In this document: piece by piece, positions 43,938 to 53,600 of the stretch
Layout: every line of letters starts with the position of its first letter
Numbering within the stretch: position 1 is the first letter of the stretch
Source of the DNA: Kitasatospora viridis
GTDB taxonomy: Bacteria > Actinomycetota > Actinomycetes > Streptomycetales > Streptomycetaceae
Direction of reading: 5' to 3'
Assembly (NCBI RefSeq): GCF_007829815.1
Contig: NZ_VIWT01000003.1
Span: 1-64,000 of the forward strand
Length of the DNA: 64,000 bases
Translations under genes and position numbers: made by a program
The notes under the pieces: model-generated
What the model was told of the DNA's origin: nothing
The model's input: the letters and a program-made list of their open reading frames with translations, nothing else
Database searches by the model: none

Positions 43938-46900
43938 CTAGTACCCGAACGGGCTGGTTCCTCCGCAGGAGTTGCCGCAGAGGGTCTGTGTGATGTACAT
44001 CCCGTAGTCCCCGACGCCGGTCATTCGCACACCGGCCCTGATCGTCGAGTCGTCCTTCGCGACTGCGGCCTTGAACGCCTCGTAGGAATCCCGCGCACGC
44101 TTCGGTATGGTCGACGCCCCGGTCTTACCCGCTTTGGCCATGTCACTGAGGAACTCTCCTCCGGCCTGTTCCGCCGCCTTCGCGGTCCTGAATCCAACGC
44201 CCGTAATGCCGACGCCGGCGAAGCTTCCCACCGCGCCCGCGATGTCGAACACCTCGTTCCAGCCGGAGTCATGAGTGGCGTTCGCGATACTCGCTGAGCC
44301 CGAGACGACATCGGCGGTCACCGCCAGCCCGATGATGACGACGTCCAGAACGGGGAAGGGCGTCGTCACCAACGCCAGCGTGTCGAGCAGTGGTGCCGCA
44401 TGTGTCACGAAGTTCACGGCGGAGCAGAACCAGCCCGAGCACGAGGCCTGTTGCGCAGCCCGTGCCGCCTCCGCCTCGCGGTCGGCCTCCGCCTGTGCCT
44501 CCCGTTGCTGGAGAACCACGTTGGCGACGTCGTACTGCTCCGTCACCTGAGCCGCGTACGACGGATCCTTGAACGCCCGGGCCTGCGCCTCCATGCACCG
44601 GGTGCTGTCGTCGCACCCGTTGGTGATGACGGTGTTCTCCACCGTCTGCTCGTTGTTCTGCTGCGCGGCCTGCTCGTTCTGCTGTTCCTGCTCGATCGCC
44701 TGGAGCGAGCCGCACTCCCCGCTCGCCGCGCACAGCATCGACATGCCGCTGGGGTCGCTCCCGTTGACCGGGTCGGCGGCCGAGTAGGCGTACCCGTTCA
44801 ATTCCTGCGGGTCGCCGGTCTCCAGGACCGGGTCGACGCTGACGAAGCGTCCGGTCACCGGGTCGTACTTGCGTGCCCCGATGTCCATCAGGCCGGTTGC
44901 GGCGGAGTCCGGCTTGCCGATGAAGCCGTGGTTGTCCGGCCAGGTGCCGCCGGCGGTCTTGCCGCGCTCGTTGCCGTAGGGGTCGAAGGCGCGGCGGGTC
45001 ACGGCGAGGGTGGTGGTGTTGACCGCGATCTGCTGGGTGCCGTGCTGGTCGCCGAACTCGTAGTCGGTGGAGCCCGCCTGGCCCGTGGACTCGCCGACCA
45101 GGGTGCCGCCGAGGGTGTAGTAGCGGGTGGCGGAGACGGTGCCGTTGGCGGTGCGGGTCACCTCCTGGCCGGGCAGGTAGAGCGTGGTCGAGCCCGGGTC
45201 GTGGCGGACGATCTCGTTCCCGTCCGCGTTGTCGACGTAGCTCGTCGTACCGGCGGCCGCGCTGTCCTTCGCCAGCCGTCCGCCCGCGTCCCAGGTCAGG
45301 GTCTGGTTCGTCGATCCGCTGACGTCGGGTCGGCTGGTGGTGTTCCCGGCGGCGTCGTAGCCGTAGGTGCACGGCGAGGTCGGCGCCGGGCCGGTGGTCG
45401 AGGTGGCGCAGAGGCTGTGCCCGCCGTTCTGGCCGGACGGGGTGTAGCTGTAGGTGGTGGTGACGTCACCAGCGCCCGATCCGGGCAGCGCGTGCTGGGT
45501 CTGGGTGGCGCGGCCGCCGTCGGGGTTGAAGGTCCAGTTGGTCCAGTAGGGGGCCGGGCCGCCGCCGACGGTCGCGTTGCCGGCGCTCGCCGGGTCGGCG
45601 GCGCAGGCGTCGGTCGCGGTCCAGGCCTGGGTGAGGCGCTGCAGGGCGTCGTAGCCGAAGCACTGGTCGTCGACGGCGCCGACGCCGTTGGGGCCCTGGG
45701 TGTCGTCGATCCGGGTGATCTGCCCGGACGGGTCGTAGGTGTACTTGGTGTCGTCGGCCTGCGCGGCCGCCGTCTGGGTGTCCAGGTTGACGTCGTCGGG
45801 CCGCAGCGTCTGAACGTCGTAGGTGAAGGACTCCCAGGCGTTGTTGGTGGATCCGCCGTAGGTGATCTGGCCGGGCAGCGCGTAGCCGTTGAGCACCTGG
45901 GAGGCGGTGATCGAGGTGCCGACGACCGCGACCGGCTGGCCGAGGTGGTCGTAGCTGGTGGTGACGGTTTCGGCGGGCATGGTGCCGACCGGCGCCGGGG
46001 TGGTGGTCAGCAGGAGTCCGGTGGACGAGTACCCGTAGGAGGTCGTCCAGGTGCCCTTGAGCCCGGTCTCCTGGAACGGGAGGGTCAGGTACTCGCCGGT
46101 GGCGTCGCCGATCCCGTCGTAGCCGGAGGCGCCGGAGGTGTAGTCGCCCGCGCTCGTGTACTCGGTCTCGGAGGTCGGCTGACCCGGCTGCAGGGTGTCC
46201 CAGACCCAGGAGGCGAGTTCAGTGCCGGAGGTCGACCCGGAGTACTCGGCCGTCTTGCGGCCCAGGGCGTCGTAGGAGTAGGCCAGCGTCTGCTTGCGGG
46301 CGTCGGTGGCCGACACGGCCTCGTTGTCGAGGTCGTAGCGGGTGGTCGAGACGCCGGTGTCGGGGTCGGTGGCGGACAGCTTGTTGCCGAGCAGGTCGTA
46401 GGTGTTGGACCAGGTCGATCCGGCGGACTTGAGCTGCGTCTGGTGGCCGAGGGCGTCGTACTGGTAGGTCGTCGGCTGGATGCTGCCGCCGGAGACGACG
46501 TCGCCGGTCACGGTCGGGTTCGCCGTGTACTGGTCGAGTTCGGTGGTCCGGCCGCGGGCGTCGGTGATGGTGGTGGCCGTGGTGCCGCCGGTCGGCGGGA
46601 CGGTCGTGGTGCGGTCGCCGCCGTACACGGTCCGGGTCGTCCCGGTCGGCAGGCCGTCCCGGAAGGTGGTCGCCGAGGTGACGCGCCCGCTGCCGTCGAA
46701 GGAGTTGACGGTGCGTCCGTCGACCGCGTTGACGGCAACCGTCTGGACGGTCGTCGAGGGGGCGGCCGTGATCAGGTAGTGGTCGTTGGTCGCCACCGTC
46801 CAGCCGTGTCCGTCGTAGAAGGTGTCGGACACCTGCGAGCCGCCGCCCTCGGTGGCGGTCTGGGTCTGGACGGTGCGTCCGAGCGCGTCGGTCAGCGTCG

Positions 46901-49900
46901 TGGCGGTGACGTAGGCGGTGCCGGTGCCGTAGTCGACCAGGGTGTTGGCCGTGGTGACCTCGGGGCCGTTGCTCTGCAGCAGGTACGAGTAGGTCGCGCT
47001 CGGCGTGTTGGTGCCCTGCGCGCGTCCGGGCTTCCACAGCTGGGTCAGCCGGCCGAGGGCGTCGTAGGTGGCGCTGGTGACGTGGCCCGCGATGTCGGTG
47101 CTCGACACGACGGTGCCGCGGTCCGGGTTCTGGATCGTCGTCGAGGTCTGGTTCAGCGGGTTGGTGGACACGACCTTGGTGAGGGGGCCGCCGTCGGCGG
47201 GCGTGTAGGCGGTGCTCGCCGTCCGGCCCAGCGCGTCCTTCGTCGAGAGGAGGCGCCCGGAGGCGTCGTAGGCGGTCGTCGACTTGGTGAAGAACGCCGG
47301 CGCTGCCCCGTTGGTGTCGTTCAGCACGTCCGTGCGGGTCACCTCCCCGGGTCCGGGCAGCTGGCCGAGCGTCGAGCTCCCGTCGTAGTAGTTGCGGGTG
47401 TCCGCGAGGACGTTGCTCTGCGCCGTCCCGGCCGGCGGGCAGGCCTGCTGGGACTCGATGGCCTCCGCGACCCGGGTGTGGATCCCGAGCGCGGCGTTGT
47501 CCGCGTAGGTGTTCGTGGTGCACAGCTCCGGCACGCCGTCGCCGGTCGCGTCGGTGGAGACCAGCCGGCCGGTGCCGTCGTAGGCGTCGGCGGTGCTGGT
47601 GGTCCGGACGCCGCCGGCGGCCAGGTCGGTGAGCGCGCGCGACTTGGCGGGGCGGACCAGGTCAGCGGTCAGTGCGGGCAGTCCGGTGCGGGGCCGGGTC
47701 GCGGTGGTGGCCACCACGGTGTAGTCGGTCAGCGTGGCGGAGAGCTCCGCCCCGCCGTCCCCGTCGAACACCTGCGTCTCGTAGGGCTGGTCGATGAGCC
47801 GGTAGTCGTCGGTGGTGGTCTCGCCGAGCGTGTCGGTCACCGTGGCGGTGCGGGTGGCCCCGCCCGGCAGCACGTCACCGTTCATGCCGCGGTAGTAGAA
47901 GGTGGCGGCCCGGGTCGGCTTCTCGCCGTTGGTCGGGTCACCGGTCTTGACGTCCACCTCGCCGTAGCCGCGGAACTGGCCGTAGGTCCGGTTGGCCGGC
48001 TTGACCACCTCGTTGTCGTCGAAGTGCCAGGCCGCGCCGCCGACGTAGGAGTACGAGGTGACCTTGGGCGGCGTCAACTGCTTCGATCCGCCCTCGGTCA
48101 CCTGGCTGACGACGTAGGTGTCGAACCAGTCGAGGACGGGAGCGGAGTATCCCGGCGGCGTCCAGTACACCGGCATGCACTGCGTGGTGTTCGTCGACGG
48201 GTCCGACGGGATGGTGCCCGAGGCGCACGAGGTCGTGTAGGTGACCGAGGTGACGTCCCCGGTGTTCGAGGTGACGGTGGTCAGGCGCCAGTGCAGCATC
48301 GGCGGCAGGCTCTGGTAGCCCGGCACCCGGTTGGCCAGCAGCTGCCCGGCGAAGGTGGTCGCCGGCAGCGCGATCGACGAGCCGTCGGCCGCGAAGCCGG
48401 TGCGGGTGACCGACGACAGCCAGAGCGCCGGGTCGCCGTCGGTCGGGAACTGGTGCCCGAGGTCGTAGGAGTCGACCCTCACGTACTTCGAGCCGTTCCA
48501 GTACTGCGTGGTGATGTTCGTCAGCATCTGGCGCAGCCAGAACGTCGGCGAGTGCACGTTGCAGGTGGCGCCCGACGCGCAGTCCTGGTCCATCGGCACG
48601 TCCGGCCAGTACGTGGCGTTCGCGGAGGTGAACTGCGAGTCCGCGCAGGTGTTTCCGGCCGGTGTGCCCGGGGTGCACCGCTGGCTGGTGGAGAAGGTGA
48701 TCTGGTCGGGGGCGGTGGCGCCGTAGACCGTGCCGTTCTCGTCGCGCAGGCCGTAGTCGATCCGGCTCAGGTAGCCGCCGCGGGTGTAGGCCGTGCCGGT
48801 GGTCGAGCCGTTCTGGCCGTAGTAACCGGTCTCCGGCGAGTAGTAGTACATCTGGACGTTGCCGTGCACGTCCTCGACCTCGTCCAGGTTCCACCGCCAG
48901 GCCTGGGTGCACTCCGAGGAGGCGAAGCCCGCCGAGGAGTAGCACGGGTCGCCGGGGTGCGCGCCGTAGACCGGCTCGGTGAAGACCGAGTTGGTCGTGG
49001 CCTGGTCGGTCCAGCCCTCGCCGTGCTCGCGGCCGAAGAAGTACTGGGTGCCGTCCGGGGTGGTGACCTTGAAGTACTCGTTGCCCAGCGCGCCGTTGCT
49101 GGTGTCGGTCAGCCGTTCCACCCGCGAGCCGTCGTCGGACTGCAGCTTGAGCTGGCCGGTGCTCTGGTCCCACACCAGGGCGTTCGACTGGCCGTTCAGC
49201 GACATGGTGAGGATCTGCCCGGCCCAGCAGTTGTCCCCGGTCTGCGAAGCGGCGGGCAGGTCGGTGAAGGTCGAGCAGGTCTCGTAGGTCCGCTCGATGT
49301 AGCCGGGCGCGTAGTCCCAGCCCTCGCCGACCCAGGACGGCTGGTTGTTGGTCGTCGCGGTGGCACCGTCGACCAGCGCCGAGTCGTAGGACAGCGCGAC
49401 GGACGGGGCGCCGCCCGCCGCCACCGGCGGCACCGCGATCGGGTACGACCAGGTGAACGCGCCGGACGCCCCGCCGGCCGACCAACTGCCGGACGGCTTG
49501 AGCGAGGTGGCGGTGAAGTCGCCGTTGGTGCCCGAGGATCCGGCGGTGGCGGCCAGCACCATCGCCGAGGCCGCGGCCCCGGTCGCCGGGCTCGCGGCGT
49601 GGTCGCCGGTTCCGGCGGCCGGGAGCGTGAGGTCGGCGCTGACGGTCTGTGCCTTCGCGTCGTTGCGCGAACCCGCGACCGGCGTCTGCATCTGACAGGC
49701 CGTCAGCTGAGGTGTCGTCAGCGCACAGGCCGGCAGCTCCACCAGGCGCAGCCGGGTGCCGAATCCGGCACCCGCGGCGTCGGCGAACGAGGAGTAGTCC
49801 ACGCTCGCGGTCGTCCGCGCGCCGCCCGCGCCGGGCTGCGGGGTCAGGGTGAACAGGACTCCGGTGACACCGGCGGCCGCGGCGGCCTTCTGGTCCAGCA

Positions 49901-50318
49901 CCTGAACGTGGACGCCAGCCGGGGCCGTTGACGCGTTCGGGGCCGCGGCACGGCCGGTGGCGGCGCCGTGCAGGGTGACCGGGAGTGCCGCGACCGGGGT
50001 GCCGGCCGCGTGGGCCTGCTGCCCGGTGCCGGCGCCCGCGAGGCTGACGTCGGCGGAGGCCGCGGCCGGCCACGAGGACCCCTTCCGCGCGCCCACCGGC
50101 ATCTTCTTCGGCGCGGCCGGGGCCGTCGGTACGAGCGGACGCGTTGCGGCGCGCTTGATCTGCGGAACCGCGGGCGCGTGCGGTTTCGCGGCGGTGGCGG
50201 CGGCCGCCGACGGCGGCGCCGATCCCATGGCGAGCGCCGCCACGGTCGCGAGCGCGACGGTCACGCCGAGCCCCCGTCTGACCGTGGACGACGCGGATCT
50301 CTGTTTCTGGGTGCGCAA
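43938..50318 (-). CDS. Secreted RHS/YD-repeat protein with variable C-terminal (toxin-like) domain
   Basis: A 2126-aa exported protein. The signal peptide ends about residue 41 and an N-terminal region of about 300 residues precedes a 'virulence plasmid/SpvB-like' opening (SYPIAVPPVAAGGAPSVALSYDSALVDG). Many YD repeats (TYDALGRLTQ, YDGTGRLVS) lead to the RHS core ending TGRFVSVDPVL, NGYAYSAADPVNGSDPSG near residue 1858. The last 268 residues are unrelated to the repeats: a Gln/Glu-rich segment, CSGWFCS, two hydrophobic stretches (about LLDTLALVTTPF and LDVVIIGLAVTADVV) and a C-terminus with several Cys. That is the usual place of a polymorphic toxin. No small immunity gene follows; only 66 bp separate it from a convergent gene. 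Confidence 0.88.
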   Translation of the reverse strand: MRTQKQRSASSTVRRGLGVTVALATVAALAMGSAPPSAAAATAAKPHAPAVPQIKRAATRPLVPTAPAAPKKMPVGARKGSSWPAAASADVSLAGAGTGQQAHAAGTPVAALPVTLHGAATGRAAAPNASTAPAGVHVQVLDQKAAAAAGVTGVLFTLTPQPGAGGARTTASVDYSSFADAAGAGFGTRLRLVELPACALTTPQLTACQMQTPVAGSRNDAKAQTVSADLTLPAAGTGDHAASPATGAAASAMVLAATAGSSGTNGDFTATSLKPSGSWSAGGASGAFTWSYPIAVPPVAAGGAPSVALSYDSALVDGATATTNNQPSWVGEGWDYAPGYIERTYETCSTFTDLPAASQTGDNCWAGQILTMSLNGQSNALVWDQSTGQLKLQSDDGSRVERLTDTSNGALGNEYFKVTTPDGTQYFFGREHGEGWTDQATTNSVFTEPVYGAHPGDPCYSSAGFASSECTQAWRWNLDEVEDVHGNVQMYYYSPETGYYGQNGSTTGTAYTRGGYLSRIDYGLRDENGTVYGATAPDQITFSTSQRCTPGTPAGNTCADSQFTSANATYWPDVPMDQDCASGATCNVHSPTFWLRQMLTNITTQYWNGSKYVRVDSYDLGHQFPTDGDPALWLSSVTRTGFAADGSSIALPATTFAGQLLANRVPGYQSLPPMLHWRLTTVTSNTGDVTSVTYTTSCASGTIPSDPSTNTTQCMPVYWTPPGYSAPVLDWFDTYVVSQVTEGGSKQLTPPKVTSYSYVGGAAWHFDDNEVVKPANRTYGQFRGYGEVDVKTGDPTNGEKPTRAATFYYRGMNGDVLPGGATRTATVTDTLGETTTDDYRLIDQPYETQVFDGDGGAELSATLTDYTVVATTATRPRTGLPALTADLVRPAKSRALTDLAAGGVRTTSTADAYDGTGRLVSTDATGDGVPELCTTNTYADNAALGIHTRVAEAIESQQACPPAGTAQSNVLADTRNYYDGSSTLGQLPGPGEVTRTDVLNDTNGAAPAFFTKSTTAYDASGRLLSTKDALGRTASTAYTPADGGPLTKVVSTNPLNQTSTTIQNPDRGTVVSSTDIAGHVTSATYDALGRLTQLWKPGRAQGTNTPSATYSYLLQSNGPEVTTANTLVDYGTGTAYVTATTLTDALGRTVQTQTATEGGGSQVSDTFYDGHGWTVATNDHYLITAAPSTTVQTVAVNAVDGRTVNSFDGSGRVTSATTFRDGLPTGTTRTVYGGDRTTTVPPTGGTTATTITDARGRTTELDQYTANPTVTGDVVSGGSIQPTTYQYDALGHQTQLKSAGSTWSNTYDLLGNKLSATDPDTGVSTTRYDLDNEAVSATDARKQTLAYSYDALGRKTAEYSGSTSGTELASWVWDTLQPGQPTSETEYTSAGDYTSGASGYDGIGDATGEYLTLPFQETGLKGTWTTSYGYSSTGLLLTTTPAPVGTMPAETVTTSYDHLGQPVAVVGTSITASQVLNGYALPGQITYGGSTNNAWESFTYDVQTLRPDDVNLDTQTAAAQADDTKYTYDPSGQITRIDDTQGPNGVGAVDDQCFGYDALQRLTQAWTATDACAADPASAGNATVGGGPAPYWTNWTFNPDGGRATQTQHALPGSGAGDVTTTYSYTPSGQNGGHSLCATSTTGPAPTSPCTYGYDAAGNTTSRPDVSGSTNQTLTWDAGGRLAKDSAAAGTTSYVDNADGNEIVRHDPGSTTLYLPGQEVTRTANGTVSATRYYTLGGTLVGESTGQAGSTDYEFGDQHGTQQIAVNTTTLAVTRRAFDPYGNERGKTAGGTWPDNHGFIGKPDSAATGLMDIGARKYDPVTGRFVSVDPVLETGDPQELNGYAYSAADPVNGSDPSGMSMLCAASGECGSLQAIEQEQQNEQAAQQNNEQTVENTVITNGCDDSTRCMEAQARAFKDPSYAAQVTEQYDVANVVLQQREAQAEADREAEAARAAQQASCSGWFCSAVNFVTHAAPLLDTLALVTTPFPVLDVVIIGLAVTADVVSGSASIANATHDSGWNEVFDIAGAVGSFAGVGITGVGFRTAKAAEQAGGEFLSDMAKAGKTGASTIPKRARDSYEAFKAAVAKDDSTIRAGVRMTGVGDYGMYITQTLCGNSCGGTSPFGY

Positions 50319-50617
50319 GGCTGCCCCCCGGTTGCTGATGGCGGAGTGTGCCCGGGCCGTGACAGGCCGACAGGCGGCGGTCAGCGTAACGACGGCCGCG
50401 ATGGTTGGGGTAGGAACGGCCGCTGTTCACAAGTTCCCTGGTGGCCAGTGGTGTTCACGGCCGCCGGGTGTTCTCTTGAGGGGCCCGCGAAGCCGGGTAT
50501 AGCGTCCGCCCGCCGGGCCGAGGGGCCGGCGGGGGCGGCGTCGATTCGCGTGGGGGTGTCCGACCGCGGGCGCATGCCCCGAAGTGTTCTGTTCCACCAG
50601 CTTCGGGAGTTGTTGCC
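50319..50617. other. Divergent promoter region of the RHS and lectin/LamG genes
   Basis: The 299-bp gap has no gene. On the right half TTGAGG (50477) and TAGCGT (50501) with an 18-nt spacer form a plausible promoter for the rightward gene. Nothing equally clear is seen for the RHS side. Confidence 0.5.
50477..50506 (+). promoter_or_regulatory. Probable promoter of the lectin/LamG gene
   Basis: TTGAGG, 18-nt spacer, TAGCGT (also readable as TATAGC). The predicted leader to the ATG at 50618 is roughly 105 nt. Confidence 0.45.
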
Positions 50618-53600
50618 ATGAGACAGACCAGGAGTGCCGGCCCGCTCCGGCGCCCGTCACCGCGCACGTGGCTGCTCAAAGCAGTCGTGGCGGCGACGTC
50701 GGTGATCGCGGCGCTGGCCGTGCAGGTCCCGGTGGCCTCGGCGGCGGCCACGGCGCCGCACGCCTCGCCGTCAGCGACACCGTCACCGGCACCGTCACCG
50801 ACAGCCGCCACCACGACCACGACCACGACGAGCGCTCCCGCGAAGCAGGCTCCGGCGCAGCAGAGTTCGTCGCAGCCGGCCTCGGCGAGCGCCACCGCCG
50901 AGGCGACCGCCTCCGCGAAGGCGAAGGCCACCGGCAAGCCGGTCGAGGTCGCGCCGCTGACCACCGAGACCGTTCAGGTGATGGCGAATCCGAGCGGCAC
51001 GTTCACCGCGACCTCCAACCTGCGGCCCGTTCGGGTGAGGAAGAACGGCACCTGGACACCCATCGACAGCACGCTGACCCGCAACGCCGACGGCTCGTAC
51101 TCGCCGAAGGCCTCGCTGCTGGCGATGTCGTTCTCCCCCGGCGGCACCGGCCCGGCGATCACGGTCGCCGATCCCACCGGCAAGCACGCGCTCGCGCTCA
51201 GCTGGCCCACCGCGCTGCCGGCGCCGAGGGTCTCGGGGAACGCGGCGGTCTACGCCGACGTGCTGCCCGGTGTGGACCTGCGGCTGGCGGCCAGCGGTGA
51301 CGCGTACACCGAAGTCCTGATCGTGCACGACGCCCAGGCGGCCGCCAACCCGGCGCTGGCCTCGCTGACGATGCACGTGCACGGCACGGGCCTCACGCTC
51401 AAGGCGGGCCCGGACGGCACGCTGTCGGCCACGGACGCCTCGGGACACCCGGTCATGTCCGCACCGCAGTCGATCATGTGGGACTCGCGCGCGGACAGCC
51501 GCGCCGGCCCCGCGCCGACGGCCGACGACCCGGGGTCGGGCGTCGTCACCCCGCTGAGCGTGTCCGTCGCCCCCAGCGCGGCGCCCAAGGCCGCCGCCGG
51601 GACCGTCGGCGGCGCGAGTGCGGACGATGCCGAGCTGACGGTCGCGGCTCCCGCCGCCGCGCTGACCGGCAAGGGCGTCGTCTTCCCGCTCTACCTGGAC
51701 CCGGGTGCCCAGTTGGGGCAGCTCAACTGGGACGAGGTCGACAACCAGGGCCACTTCTGGTGGGACGACAGCACCCTCGACGTCCGGGTCGGCTACTGCG
51801 ACGACCCCACCTGCCCCAGCCCGAACCCGACCATGCGGTCCTACTTCGAGATGGACACCAACTACCTGGCCAAGGGCAACGGGACGCACGCCACCGTCCT
51901 CGGCGCGAACTTCTACATCACCCAGACCTGGAACGCGCCGTTCAACTGCGTCGCGGAGCCGGTCGACCTGTGGAGCGCCGGCCCGATCGGCTCCGGCAAC
52001 ACCTCGTGGCCGGGAGAGGCGATCAACAACCTCGCCTCGGTCTCGTCCGGGGCGGGCCACGACTGTCCTTCGGCCTCGCTGAACTTCAACTCCCCCGGCC
52101 TGACCTCGTTCATGCAGCAGGCGGCGAACGACTGGTGGCCGAACACCACCTTCGGCCTGGTCGCCGACAACGAGAGCGACCCGATGCAGTGGAAGCGGTT
52201 CGACAACTCCTCGCCCGCGCTGAGCGTCACGTACGACTACCCGCCGAACACCCCGGGCGGCCTGCGCGTCTCGGACCAGATCGACTGCGCCGGCACCATC
52301 TACACGCCCGACGCGCAGCCGACGATGTACGCGACCGCCACCGACAACAACCCGCAGCCGCAGAACGTGAACTACTGGTTCGAGATGTGGCCGGCCGGCG
52401 GGTCCTCGCGTGACTCCTGGAACACCTCGCCGGTGACCCGGGCCAGCGGCCAGGAGGGCGGCTGGCAGGAGAACATGACGTCCGACATGGGCGTCGGCAA
52501 CGACCAGTTCCAGGTGCGGGACGACAACGGGCCGCTCTCCTCCGGCTGGTCACCCTTCTTCAACTTCCACACCGTGCACGAGGACCTGTCCGGGGTCCAT
52601 CCGACCGTCTTCTCCTACGACTTCCCGCAGGACGCCGCGGGCAACGCGCTGTGGGGCGCGCCGCAGGGCCTCGGGCGGTTCGAGATCGGCAACGGCGGCA
52701 ACGCCAACGTGGCCGGTTTCCAGTACTCCTACGACAACAACGCCTTCCCCGCCCCGCCGACCTGCGGCAACGGGGTGGCGGGCAGCACCAGCGGCGCGGT
52801 GGGCGCCACCGGCGGCTCCGGCACCGGCGGCGCGATCCTGCCCACGCCCCCGGGCGGCGCGCTGGCCTTCGGCCACCACACGCTCTACGTGCGCGGCTAC
52901 GACGTGGTCGGCAACCCGACCGGGGTCACCGCCTACCAGTTCCTCCTCTCGCAGAGCGGAGCCTCGGCCACCGCGCACCTACCGGTGACCAGTTCGCTGA
53001 GCAACGCCGCCCTCGGCAAGTGCCTGGACGACCCGAACAACAAGGGAGCCGCCGGCGACATCGCCCAGATCTGGGACTGCAACAACGCCCTCGCCCAGGA
53101 GTGGTCGCTCAACTCCAACGGCACGGTCACCCACAACGGCCTGTGCCTGGACGTGATCGGCGGACCGAGCGCCACCGCGAACGGCACCAAGGTCCAGCTC
53201 TACACCTGCAACGGCTGGGCCAACCAGCAGTGGCAGGTCGCCCAGGACAGCACCGGCAACTGGATCCTGCGCAACCCCAACAGCGGCCGCTGCCTGGACG
53301 ACTCCCTCGGCTCGAAGACCGACGGCCAGCAGTTCCAGATCTGGGACTGCAACAACACCGACCACCAGACCTGGGGCTTCGACCTGAACCCGTACCGCTA
53401 CGGGGGCGCGGACGCCCTCACCGCGGGCGGCGTGACGGCGACCGGGACCCGCTCCGGCTCCTCCCTGTCGGCGCAGAACCAGATCTGTGACGCGGGCGGC
53501 AAGGGCTGCTTCTCCGGCGGGCAGCAGCTGTGGTGGTACGGCGCCGGGCCGGGCGGGGGCTCGTACGTGACGGTGCCGTTCACGGTCGCCGGCGAGGCCG

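Noticed and set aside
44400..49931. A very long open frame on the + strand opposite the RHS gene (more than 1800 codons).
   Set aside because: It is Gly/Val/Arg-rich nonsense typical of antisense frames in high-GC DNA; the opposite strand shows a signal peptide, YD repeats and the RHS core.
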